From: Orychophragmus violaceus
Lineage: Eukaryota; Streptophyta; Magnoliopsida; Brassicales; Brassicaceae
Length of the DNA: 64,000 nucleotides
Assembly (NCBI GenBank): GCA_030180135.1
Contig: CM058230.1
Span: 64,685,419 to 64,749,418, forward strand
Direction: 5' to 3'
Positions 10,385 to 20,674 of this stretch are shown here, piece by piece. Positions within the stretch are counted from its first letter, which is position 1. Each line of letters begins with the position of its first letter. The notes beneath the pieces were generated by a model. It searched no databases. It saw only the letters and a list, made by a program, of their open reading frames with translations, and was not told the DNA's origin. The position numbers were made by a program, and so were the translations under genes.

Positions 10385-11368
10385 TAATGCAATATATAAG
10401 TCTTCAATGCATGGGTTTATTATGAGAATCACAGCCTCATAACTTCATAAAAAAAGTCAAGGATTCTCATTCAATGACAATGGCTAAATTGGTAGCAAAA
10501 AGAATATTTGAATTTAGCTAATTTTTTTCTTTTGTATAAATGTAAATCATTTCTTTTAATGTATTTTATTGTAAAGATCATCTTGTAAGAGCTATAAAAA
10601 TTTCAATTGTTCTATTGTAAATAATATAGAAATTTTTGGGAAAAAATAAGAGTTCTCTCTTAAAAAGCTTTTATGCTTTGTTCTTTGTTTCTCTAAGTTG
10701 TACGGATTCCCCTTCTTAGAAAATATTATGAATTTATGTCTTATGTGTGGATTCACTAAGGCTTAGATTCTTGATCTTATCACAAAGGCTTTCAAACCTT
10801 TGAGTGGCGATCTTCATTTTACCATCAACTCCATCTAACCATCCATTAAAAAGCCTTGAGAATTTCAGCCTCATAACTTCATAAAAAAATTCAAGGATTC
10901 TCATTCAATGGCTATGGCTAAATTGGTGGAAAGAAGACTAATATTTGATTTAGCTATTTTTCCTTTTTTTTGTATAAATGTAAATCATTTCTTTTAATGT
11001 ATTTTATTGTAAAGATCATCTTGTAAAAGCTATAAGAAGCTCAATTGCTCTACTATAAATAATATAGAATTTTTGGAAAATAAAAGAGATTTTTCTAAAG
11101 CTTAGGCTTTGTTTTGGATCTATGTCATTTGTGTGGATTCACTAAGGTCTAGATTTGTGATCTTATCACAAAGGTTTTCAGACCTTTGAGTGGCGATCTT
11201 CAATCCATCATCAAATCCATCTTCTAGCATCAGCAGAGAGCGACTTCAGTCCAGCTGCTCGTGTTCCATCTCTCTATCTGTTTGTGGCACCAAGGAGAGC
11301 GACCTCAGTCCAGCCTTGGATTCTCGGTCAGATCGATTCATTGTGGGCTTCCCACCAAGCTTACATCA
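10385..11368 (+). repeat. 5' LTR of the TRIM-like element, with internal duplication
   Basis: The LTR begins TAATGCAATAT, where the 3' copy has TGATGCAATAT, so the terminal G has become A. It ends CTTACATCA. Its length is 984 bp against 617 bp in the 3' LTR. The excess comes from a repeat of the segment containing GCCTCATAACTTCATAAAA (near 10430 and again near 10868), through to the phrase about pyrimidine-rich ATCTTATCACAAAGG. Confidence 0.8.
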
Positions 11369-11370
11369 TT

Positions 11371-11383
11371 TGGTATCAGAGCC
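11371..11383 (+). promoter_or_regulatory. Primer binding site of the TRIM-like element
   Basis: TGGTATCAGAGCC, of the initiator Met tRNA type, starts two bases after the 5' LTR end. This shows the element copied itself by standard LTR-retrotransposon reverse transcription. Confidence 0.85.
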
Positions 11384-11776
11384 GAATGTCCTATCTATCT
11401 ATTTTTTTTATTATTTTTTTTTTTTATTTTTTTTTCTCATTCCATCTTAATATCAAAAACCAAAAAAAAAAATCATTTTCTGTTTTGTTCTTTTTTATAA
11501 AATTTTAAAACCAAAAAATGTTTTTTTCTTTATTTTTCCTAAAGTTTTATTTTCTCATTAAAAAAAAATATTTCCTTTTATTTTTGATTTTTCAATTTAA
11601 CAAAAAAATTTTTTTAAAAAATCATATTCCTTTTTCCTAAATAAAGTTTCATCCATAAAAACTTTTCACAAAAAAAAAACTACTTTCGTTTTATTTCTTA
11701 AAAAAATAATTCGTTTTTCTTCTTTTCAAAAAAATAAAAAATCTCAAGGTGAAACGTTTTGAGGACAAAATCATTT

Positions 11777-11790
11777 GAAGAGGGAGAGAA
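11777..11790 (+). promoter_or_regulatory. Polypurine tract of the TRIM-like element
   Basis: GAAGAGGGAGAGAA lies immediately before the 3' LTR start TGATGCAATA at 11791. Confidence 0.8.
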
Positions 11791-12407
11791 TGATGCAATA
11801 TCAAAAAGTGAATCAAGGTCTTCAATACATGGTTTATTATGAGAATTTTAGCCTCATAACTTCATAAAAAAAGTCAAGGATTCTCATTCAATGGCAATGG
11901 CTAAATTGGTGGAAAGAAGACTATTATTTGATTTAGCTAATTTTCCTCTTTTTGTATAAATGTAAATCATTTCTTTTAATGTATTTTATTGTAAAGATCA
12001 TCATGTAAGAGCTATAAGAAGCTCAATTGCTCTACTTTAAAAAATATAGAATTTTTTGGAAAATAAAAGAGTTATCTCTTCTAAAGCTTTTATGCTTTGT
12101 TCTTTGTTTCTCTAAGTTGTGTGGATTCCCCTTCTTAGAAAACATTATGAATTTATGTCTTATGTGTGGATTCACTAAGGCTTAGATTCTTGAGCTTATC
12201 ACAAGGGCTTTCACAACTTTGAGTGGTGTTCTTCGATCCATCATCTATTCCATCGCCATCCACTTTCTATTCAAGGAGAGACCTTAGTCCAATTGAAAAG
12301 AACCATCAAGCCATCAACGACCATCTTTTGTCTTAAAAGAGAGTGACCTTAGTCCAACTTCTTAGATTCACATCTATCCTTGTGAGACCGGTCCCGATCT
12401 TACATCA
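11791..12407 (+). repeat. 3' LTR of the TRIM-like element
   Basis: The LTR is 617 bp, starts TGATGCAATAT and ends CTTACATCA. It aligns with the 5' LTR except for that copy's internal duplication and scattered changes, so the insertion is not recent. Confidence 0.8.
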
Positions 12408-12412
12408 ATCGC

Positions 12413-13450
12413 AAAGCTCTTGGCTATTCTCTTGATGACATTTCAGGTATATCTCCGGAGCTGTGCATGCATAAGATACATCTTGAGGATGAGAAAAAGC
12501 CATATGTTGAGCATTAGAGGAGGCTGAATCCAAATCTGAAGGAAGTTGTGAAGAAGGAGATTATGAAATTGCTGGATGCTGGAATCATCTATCCTATCTC
12601 TATAAGTGATTGGGTTAGTCCAGCACATGTTGTGCCTAAGAAAGGAGGTGTTACAGTGGTGAAGAATGAGAAGAATGAGAAGAATGAACTTATTCCTAGA
12701 AGGACTGTGACTGGACACAGGATGTGCATTGATTACAGGAAGCTGAATGATGCGACTATGAAAGATCACTTCCTCTTGCCTTTTTTTGATCAGATGTTGG
12801 ATAGGTTAGCTAATCATCCTTACTATTGCTTCCTCGATGGATACTCTGGCTTCTTTCAGAATCCCATTCATCCAGAGGATCAGGGGAAGGCTACTTTTAC
12901 TTGTCCCTATGGCACTTTTGCATACCGCAGAATGCCTTTTGGACTTTGTAATGCACTAGCCACCTTCCAGAGACGTATGATGTCTATCTTTACTGACATG
13001 ATTGAGGATTTTATGGAGGTGTTTATGGATGACTTTTATGTCTATGGGTCATCTTATCAAGAGTGCTTGGATAATCTGTGCAAAGTACTAGCTAGATGTG
13101 AAGAGAAGCACTTGGTTCTAAATTGGAGAAGTGTCATTTTATGGTCAGAGATGGTATTGTTCTTGGGCATAGAGTATCATAAGCTGCGGTTGAAGTGGAT
13201 CGCACCAAGATTAAGGTTATGACCAGCCTTCAGGTGCCAGATTCTGTGAAGTTTGTGAGGATCTTTCTTGGACATGCTGGGTTCTACAGGAGGTTCATCA
13301 AGAATTTCAGTAAGATTGCTAGACCACTCATTGCTTTGCTGTGTAAGGATGTGAAATTTGAGTTCACTGCAGATTGCCAGACTGCATTTGAATAGATCAA
13401 GCAAGCATTAGTGAGTGCTCCTATAGTGCAGCCACCAGATTAGGAGTTAC
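12413..13450 (+). pseudogene. Athila-like reverse transcriptase
   Basis: This resumes the pol frame after the TRIM-like element: KALGYSLDDISGISPELC, then LLDAGIIYPISISDWVSP, VVPKKGG, RMCIDYRKLNDATMKDHF and FMDDFYVYG, the catalytic box with FMDD at about 13020-13035. A stop lies at about 12514, a frameshift near 13130-13200 moves the reading to LEVDRTKIKV, and two more stops lie at about 13393 and 13441. The enzyme would copy the element RNA into DNA. It is inactive in this copy. Confidence 0.8.
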
Positions 13451-13823
13451 CTTTTGAGGTATGTGTGATGCAAGTGATTTTGTTGTAGGAGCTGTTCTGG
13501 GGCAGAAGAAGGACAAGAAACTTCATGCTATATATTATGCCAGCAGAACACTTGATGATGCGCAGAGAAACTATGCCACTATAGAGAAGGAGTTGTTGGC
13601 AGTTGGCTTTGCCTTTGGGAAATTTCGCCCTTACCTGGTTGGATCTAAGGTGATAGTACATACAGACCACTCAGCTCTGAAGTACTTGATGCAGAAGAAG
13701 GATGCAAAGCCAAGGCATTTGAGATGGATTCTCCTTCTTAAAGAGTTTGACATTGAGGTTAAAGACAAAAAGGGAGTTGAGAATGGAGTTGTTGATCATC
13801 TCTCAAGGATTAGGGTTGAATAA
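13451..13823 (+). pseudogene. Athila-like RNase H
   Basis: After another frameshift the RNase H domain is open: CDASDFVVGAVLGQ supplies the first catalytic Asp, then IYYASRTLDDAQRNYATIEK with ELLA carrying the Glu, and HTDHSALKYL with the next Asp. It ends with VVDHLSRI and a stop at 13821-13823. This domain removes RNA from the RNA-DNA hybrid during element replication. Confidence 0.75.
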
Positions 13824-14317
13824 GACGTCCCTATTGATGATTTTATCCATGAGGAGAACGTCAATTTGATTGAGACAGTGTCTAGGATGGATTTGGATAG
13901 AAATTTACGAAACTGTCGGATTACAGAACATGCGTCAATCGAGGCCACCTTGGCAACGATCGATGCACGTCACGGGGCTGAGTCGATTGATGCACCTCAA
14001 TGCGTCGGTCGACACAAGGCGATTACGAACCCGAACCTCTAAAGGTTCAGATTGGTCACTACAACATGGATCTTTACGCTGTTTCGACGCCCGATCGACC
14101 ATGGTTTGCTGATATTGTGAATTACCTGACTGCAGAGACTGAACCAGATGATCTCAAGGGGTATGCAAGTAGAAGTTCTTTAGAGAACTAAGAAGTTTCT
14201 ATTGGGACGAGCCTTATCTGTATAAGCACTGTTCGGATCATTTACAGGAGATGCATTGCAGAATCAGAGGTTCCAAACGTTCTATTTCACTACCATGGAT
14301 CATATTATGCTGGACAT
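13824..14317 (+). pseudogene. Athila-like integrase, N-terminal remnant
   Basis: The linker contains two doublets of the CGATCGATGC family, at 13931/13952 and 13980/14001. After the linker come degraded pieces of the integrase zinc-binding region, ending around LFHYHGS-YYAGH at 14270-14317. The core catalytic DDE domain is not present. The break is at the LTR-like block beginning TGATGAGGGC. Confidence 0.6.
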
Positions 14318-15685
14318 TGATGAGGGCATTAGAACCAGACCAGACCAGGCGCTGACTAACTCAATCACTGACTCAACCACTACGTCAGTCAGCGCAAAGA
14401 AACCAAGAGAAGTCAAGGCCACAATGAGTTCTGATACAACACAAGGCGTAGGACTGATTATACATCCAATAATCAATCCTAAGAAGACATATGACTCAAG
14501 AGGAATCATAACACAAGGAGAAGAGAGTGTTGAGCCGAGAGGATCTAACAAGGCATATGAGCTTATCTTAGCTCAAGTGGAGACAAGGTCAAGACATCTA
14601 GCTCAGCCCATTATCAGCACGCCACTAAGAAGAATCATCTGCAAAGAATGACACAAGAAAAAGATACTGAAAAGGGGCTTAACCATATGTAGCATCACAA
14701 CTAGCTCAGCTGATAGCATCACAACTAGCTCAGCAGACTTGCCAAATATGGAAACATTCACATTTGGAAGATCAATTTAACACCAAACCTTTTTCTATCA
14801 AATCTACAACATTTTGAGCTCCTTTACATCAAGTCCAGACATCCTCAGCTGCACAAGACCACACCATATTCTCCATAACTTCAACAAGTCACACTTACCA
14901 TTTTTGGAGCATAAAGAGATCAAACACCAACGGCTCCTTTCCAAGAATGCAAGCTGCAAATTCTATGCCATTAAAGATGTTCCAGAGATCCTCACTTACC
15001 CCCTAAAGCCATCCATATACAAAGGAAGCAACAAGAGCTTGGATCCTTACCAAATTCAGCCCAACGGCTAGTTTCCATTATTTCAACGATTTCTTTCTTA
15101 TGTTTGGTCAATAAGACCGTTGTAGAAAAGCCTATATAAGCTTAGCATAGTCCATTGTATTATTTACCTTTTCAATCAACTAAGTTTAAATAAAGAATTC
15201 GTTTTCTTCTTTTCAAAGAGTGTCTTTGAAGTTTCTTGTCTTAGGATTCATTTGAGTGATTCAATTGTCTCTGAAGATTAATGGATTAGGATTGCTTGTG
15301 TGATTCAAGCAGAACTGATTCACCACCGATTGAGAGAGTCAATCAACACCCACCAGATTGAGAGAGTCAATCATCCATTCATTCCATCCATCTTTTTTGT
15401 TAGTAGTCAAGTTTTATGAGAAACAAAACTCTCGAGTTTCGAAAAGGCTTGACGGCCGCCGGTTTTTACCTGCTAATGTGGATTAACCTTGCAGTCCAGA
15501 CCACTTGTTCCTTGTCCTTCCGTTCGAATCACAGCCCATTCATCAGCATCAGCAGAGAACGACCACAGTCTAGCTGCTTGTGCTTCGCCCCTATCGCCCC
15601 TCGTTCAAAGAAAGAGCGACATGAGTCCAGCTATTTGCACCATCTCAAATCGGTTCTGTGTGAGCTTCCCCTAGATCTTACATCA
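14318..15685 (+). repeat. LTR-like block related to the TRIM termini
   Basis: The block begins TGATGAGGGC and ends ATCTTACATCA, the same terminal bases as the TRIM-like LTR. Its last 150 bp share phrases such as CATCAGCAGAGA and GAGTCCAGC with 11225-11368. A TATA-like CCTATATAAGC (about 15132) and AATAAAG (about 15191) fit a transcribed LTR. No target duplication is visible (left flank GACAT, right flank GTATT), so it may be a recombined or truncated solo LTR. Confidence 0.5.
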
Positions 15686-17160
15686 GTATTAAAGCCAGGT
15701 TAAGGTCCCTCAGTTCTTCCCTGAGGGATCAGCTTATGTCGTTCTCGTTCATTATCCTTTTCTATTCTGAAATCTCCTTTCTCCTCTAAGTGCTCTCATT
15801 CCTTCCATACATGAAGTTCTGAAAGTTGGACTTTTGTTCTTCATGTGTTCCCTTTCTGGACTATTGCAATCATGCACCTTATCATAATCCTTATCCATTT
15901 ATTGGTTCCCGGAAGAGTAGTCTATTGGGAAACAGTTATGAATTCCTCATAAGTGACCTTATCCAATTCTCTTGGAGTCGTTTCTAGTTCATATTCCTTT
16001 CCTTCTTCCGACTTGCAATATTTTCTTGCCATATGTGGTCTTCGCGTGGTTGATATGCTCAAAATTTGATCCCTAGAGCTACACTGCAAGTGCACAGACG
16101 TGACTGTAGTATATAGGGGTCGAATGACTGTAGTATATAGGGGTCGAATTCACAGAGACTCAAAAATCTTATGATATATTATAAAGTTTGGAAAATAGCT
16201 AAGCAGAGTAGAGAATATGCAGTAAATAAAGCAGGAAAATAAATCAAACGGTTTGTAATCAAGCAAGCGAAGCGACATGTCAAGGGAGTTCTAAGAAAAT
16301 CAGGAATATAGACTAATCAATCAATCGGGATCTAATTAAGAACGGTTCTAGAACTAGAATCACAGAAGTATAATAGACCAACTATAATTGTGAATCTTAA
16401 CTATGTCCAGCAACCTAGCAAACCAACTTTCGTTGCGAGTTCTAGACACGATTTGGGCTTCTTTGTAATTATGTGAAACTTCTGGGATAAGCTTGCAATT
16501 CTCCAAAGTCTTCATTAATCGGCGAGAAAATCTTAAACCCGGTCTGCATCGACAGACACAGAAGGTGTGTCGATCGACACAAACCTCGGATGTCGCCTCT
16601 GGTTTCTTCTTTCTCGCATGAACTCTCCAAATAGCTCCAGAATGCGCCATAATGTCCAAATGTGCAAACGTGTCTAAACCTAGAAAATACTCTAAAAGAC
16701 TCCAAAAACACATAAAAGACTTGATAACAAAGACTTATGTAATGGTTAAAAACCCTAAAAACCATGATATATCAGTGGTGAGTCTTAGCTCATTTTTCCT
16801 TTCCTTCCTTGGTCTAGAGAATAGTGAGGAGTAAGTAGAAGTTTTTCCGGATGCCATTCTTTAACATCTTTAAGCTTGACTAGGGTTGGTCAACAATCGT
16901 CCGAAGTCAAAAGGTTTCGAGGTGTACAGTTTGGAAGTCCAATTCCTTACTCATTTCGTTCTTTTAATGCATTGATTCCAAGAAGAAGTGTCTAACTTCA
17001 CAAGAGTTTGCTCCTTCCTTCATAGTGATTTTCGTGTTATGTTTATCCGTTCGACAAGATGTCCTTGACTACGAGCTTTCGTACCCATTCGCGGGAATGA
17101 TACCCTTGAGCTCTGAGGCAATCCGAGTAATAGTACACCTTGGAATTCATGAAGAATTCC
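15686..17160. other. Unrecognised DNA carrying an Athila-type solo LTR
   Basis: Apart from the solo LTR at 16051-16774, I cannot assign this stretch. On the minus strand a frame starts near 16854 (MASGKTSTYSSLFSRP). It runs across the solo-LTR site once that insertion and one GTGGT copy are removed, and continues to a stop near 15927. Its product, about 67 residues rich in Lys, Arg and Glu, is not recognised. Confidence 0.35.
16051..16774 (-). repeat. Athila-type solo LTR
   Basis: The 724-bp block is flanked by GTGGT on both sides (16046-16050 and 16775-16779). On the minus strand it starts TGATATATCATGG, like the LTR at 2130, and its other end resembles 3250-3311 (CTTGCAGTGTA, GATCAAATTT). 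No internal region remains, which is the usual outcome of recombination between two LTRs. It includes a 24-bp tandem duplication (16102-16125, 16126-16149) and a TGCATCGACAGACAC/TGTGTCGATCGACAC doublet at 16544/16566. Confidence 0.85.
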
Positions 17161-17814
17161 CATTAAGGGGGGGGGGGGGAGGGAATTGTAATGGCACATG
17201 TTTTGGTTTTTGGGTTTGACAAAAACTGGTCCATTAAGCCCAAAAGCCCAACTCCTAAACCCTAGGTTCCCTTCCGCTTTTTCTATTTAAAGGGAGGACC
17301 AGCAATGGGAAAAGAGAAGAAGAGAATCTCCAACGAATTTCTGCCAAAGTATGATCCCATCAGCCGTCAGCCAGCCATCGCTATAGCCCGGCTAGCCACC
17401 ATCGCCTCTGTCCGATAAATTCTCTTGGAAGCCAAATCTTAAAATCCTTGTATCTCCATTACTGCTCGGAATCTCGAAAATCCTAAGCCACCAACGCGTT
17501 CAGCTCAACGAGATGAAGCCATCACTGTTTTCTGCAATTTTAACCCTGTTTCAGATTGTGTTTGTTCTGTTTCATGTTTGCTGAGAGTTTAATTTCGAAA
17601 TCTAATACCCAGAAAGTATCATTTGTTGTTAAACTCATTTTGTGCAAGAAAACTACTCTATTGGTATCAAATTTCGTGGCTGAACTTGTTCTTATGTCTT
17701 TTAGAGTTCCCTGCAACAGATTTGTTTGATCTCATTGTTTCTGTAAAAACTGATTTGTTTCCTTGTGTCAAAGAACTCCTTACTTGTTCTGTGATTTCTT
17801 TGTGGACAGGAAAC
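17161..17814 (+). other. Putative 5' LTR/leader of gypsy element G2
   Basis: This precedes the G2 gag start. It begins with a run of 13 G (17167-17179) plus GAGGG-type purines. A TATA-like TTCTATTTAAAGGG lies at about 17278-17291, and TTGGTATCAAA near 17642 is a degenerate match to the initiator-Met primer site. No matching 3' LTR was found after 29626, so LTR boundaries cannot be fixed. Confidence 0.4.
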
Positions 17815-19470
17815 ATGGTGAACACTGATGATTAGGAAGAACACAGCCGGGTTAGAGAAAATAAAGCCTTGGTTGAAGCAGTCACTGCAAATTTGGCTAA
17901 GATGTTGAATGAGAGTCTTGCAGCGTTTAGGGAAGAGCTTCATATCTCTGGAATAGATAAATCAAAGAAGGAACACAGCCAACAACCAGAGAATGATGCA
18001 ACTGTAGGATTATGAGTGTGTTCATGGTTTAATTCTCGGATTACAACCTAGCACATACATAACTCGGATCTAGGTGATTGCAGTTGAATCATATGATCAG
18101 ATCAGGATCATTACCTCTTTTAGAGTGCAACGGATTGATTGGTAATGACGAGATCACTAAGAGCAGATTATCACCGGCTCCTCCTAGGTATCCACACGCT
18201 TACAAGCTACGGATCAGGCTGCTAGACCGAGGTGAAAATCACAGAGAGAGAGAGGACGGCACAGCTCAGAAACTCGCAGAAGAGGTAGGGTTTCTGGTGC
18301 CTCCCTCTTGCCTTATATAGGCCCAAGTTATTAACTAATGGCCTATTAGGCTTTTGGGCCCAAAACACAAATCAGACAAAAAGCCCGTTTTTGTCTTGGC
18401 CCAATTCTCTGTACAAATACAGTAAATGCCTTTGCATCTTACCGTATTATTTCCATTTAACTTTCCCGTTAGCTATGGTGTGTGACCCTTTGGGATCATA
18501 CAATACTGGTAATAAGTCCTAAACTTATATATCAAGAGCGGACTCTAGCAAGTCATCATGATCACCCAGTGTTTATGACTTATGTCTGATCTCGACACTT
18601 ATCATACTTTCTAGAGATAGTACGGTAGATTTCAGGACATTCCCAACAGCAACAACAAGCTAGTATAGCCATTCATCAAATTCAAATCACCGCAGAAGGA
18701 GAAGGCGTGATCAGGAAGAAAGAACTCCATCCAAAGATCCTTTAGCAGGCTTGAAGATTAAGATTCCTACCTTCCTAGGAACTAATGACCCTGAAGAGTA
18801 CCTGGAGTGGGAAAAGAAGATTGAACTTGTGTTCAACTACAGAGAATACACTTCTGAAAGCAAAGTCAAGGTTGCACCAACAGAATTCAAAGAGTATGCT
18901 CTGAGTTGGTGGGATCAATTGGTTACTGCTAGGAGACGTGCAGGAGATTATCCAGTGGATTCTTGGACACAAATGAAGACAATTATGAGAAAGAGGTTTG
19001 TTTCCAGCCACTACCACAGAGAGCTGCACTATAAACTGAGAAACTGTACCCAAGGGAGAAAAACTGTAGAAGAGTATTACAAGGAGCTGGAAACCTTGAT
19101 GCTCAGAGCTGATATTCAAGAGGATACTGAGGCTACAATGTCCAGATTCATGGGAGGCCTCAACAGAGACATCATAGACAGGCTAGAGACTCAGCATTAT
19201 GTGGAATTAGAGGATTTGTTGCACAAGGAAGTCATGTTTGAGAAGCAACTCAAAAGGAAGAGTTCTAGGCCAAGTTATGTTTCTGGAAAGCCTAACTATC
19301 ACAAGGAAGAGAAGTCTGGATTTAGCAGAGATTACAAGTCTTTTCCAAAGGTTAAAAGTTAGGAGCATGATCCAAAAGGAAAGGCTAAGGTGACTTCTAC
19401 AAGGACCAAGGAGATCAAGTGCTTCAAATGCCAAGGGTTTGGTCATTACTCTAATGAATGCACAAACAAA
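17815..19470 (+). pseudogene. G2 gag with CCHC zinc knuckle
   Basis: The start is MVNTDD at 17815. TAG codons interrupt at 17833, 18661 and 19360, and the frame is otherwise open after removing the solo LTR at 18003-18648. The capsid core has PTFLGTNDPEEYLEWEKKIE, YALSWWDQLV, MKTIMRKRFV and TVEEYYKELETLMLRADI. The knuckle CFKCQGFGHYSNEC lies at about 19420-19461. At least the first and third stops sit where Gln is plausible (CAG to TAG). Gag would package the G2 RNA in cytoplasmic particles. Confidence 0.8.
18003..18648 (-). repeat. Copia-type solo LTR inserted in G2 gag
   Basis: The 646-bp block is bounded by the target duplication GCAAC (17998-18002 and 18649-18653). On the minus strand it begins TGTTGGGAATGTCC and contains AGACATAAGTCATA, TAGAGTCCGCTC and GATCCC-GGGTCACAC. 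These phrases are shared with the LTRs of elements A-D, so it is a diverged member of that LTR family. No internal sequence remains. Confidence 0.9.
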
Positions 19471-20674
19471 AAGATCATGATTATCAGGGACAATGGTGAG
19501 GTTGAATCAGAAGAAGAGCAATCAGAATCTGAACCATTGGAAGTTGAATTGGAAATGGAAGCCAAAGGAGAGCTACTGGTCACTAGAAGATCTTTGAATG
19601 TGCAAGCCAAGACTGAAGGAAATGAAAAAAGAGAGAACCTGTTTCACACTCGGTGCATTGTACAAGAGAAAGTATGCAGTCTCATCATTGATGGAGGTAG
19701 TTTCACCAATGTAGCCAGTGAATCAATGGTTAAGAAGCTTGGGCTACAAGTGATGAAGCGTCCTAAGCCTTATAAACTTCAGTGGTTGAATGATGAAGGA
19801 GAACTTGAAGTAAATAGCCAAGTGTTGGTTCCTTTGTCTATTGGAAAATATGAAGATGAGGTTCTGTGTGATGTGCTACCAATGGATGCAAGCCATATAC
19901 TACTTGGGAGACCATGGCAATCTGATAGGAAAGCAACTCATGATGGCTACACCAATGGCCATTCCTTTGAGTTCAAGGGCAGAAGGACAATCTTGGTACC
20001 TTTAACTCCTAGTGAAGTGCATCAGGATCAGATTAGCATGAAGAAAAGCAAATCTCAATCATCCAAAGCTCAATCAGCCCCTGCCACAAAACAAACAAAC
20101 AACCTCATGCTTCAGAAACCAAACGGAAGTTATTCTACAACTTTACTTCTTGTTTTTAAAGGTTGTTATATGAACTTAACTGCCCCAAAGCAGGCTGTGC
20201 CTAGCGAGATTGGATTACTTTTGCAGGAGTTCCATGATGTATTCCCTGAGGAAAATCCAGAAGGTCTACCTACCATTAGAGGTATTGAGCATCAAATAGA
20301 CTTCATCCCAGGAGCTTCCTTGCCAAATAGACCTGCATACAGAACCAATCCAGTGGAGACCAAAGAACTAGAGAAGCAAGTCACTGAGCTTATGGACAAA
20401 GGTCATATCCGTGAGAGCATGAGTCCTAGTGTTGTTCCTGTCCTATTGGTGCCAAAGAAAGATGGTAGCTGGAGGATGTGTGTAGATTGCAGAGCCATCA
20501 ACAACATAACAGTGAAGTATCGCCACCATATACCTAGATTAGATGATATGTTAGATGAATTGCATGGTTCTAGCATCTTTTCTAAGGTTGATCTTAAGAT
20601 TGGATATCATCAGATTAGAATGAAAGAGGGTGATGAATGGAAAACTGCATTTAAAACTAAACAAGGGCTATATG
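19471..20674 (+). pseudogene. G2 protease and N-terminal reverse transcriptase
   Basis: The protease core is CSLIIDGGSFTNVASESMV (about 19675-19730), followed by DASHILLGRPWQSDRKATHD. The pre-RT linker GLPTIRGIEHQIDFIPGASL leads to RT with SVVPVLLVPKKDGSWRMCVD, RAINNITVKYRHHIPRLDDM, and FSKVDLKIGYHQIRMKEGDE (block A, one catalytic Asp). The reading is cut by element A after GLY at 20670-20674. It continues without loss at 27177. Confidence 0.85.

Larger units (their letters stand above)
10385..12407 (+). mobile_element. TRIM-like miniature LTR retrotransposon
   Basis: The element is 2,023 bp. It has LTRs at 10385-11368 and 11791-12407, a primer site at 11371-11383, a polypurine tract at 11777-11790, and only about 420 bp between the LTRs. 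The internal region has no coding capacity and is largely runs of T and A. A perfect 5-bp target duplication, ATCGC, flanks it (10380-10384 and 12408-12412), and removing one copy rejoins the Athila pol frame region. It must rely on another element for gag and pol. I do not recognise a named family. Confidence 0.85.
7096..14317 (+). mobile_element. Athila-like Ty3/gypsy element 2 (decayed, 3' end missing)
   Basis: The order is: last 101 bp of a 5' LTR, tRNA-Asp-type primer site, leader, gag, protease, (TRIM-like insertion at 10385-12407), RT, RNase H and the beginning of integrase. It ends abruptly at 14317 within the integrase zinc-binding region, at an LTR-like block. Many nonsense codons and at least three frameshifts show long decay. 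No env-like region or 3' LTR remains here. Confidence 0.85.

Noticed and set aside
17167..17179. Run of 13 G as telomeric or G-quadruplex repeat
   Set aside because: A single homopolymer, not a telomere-type repeat. It may be a polypurine tract or an assembly-sensitive run, and nothing more can be supported.
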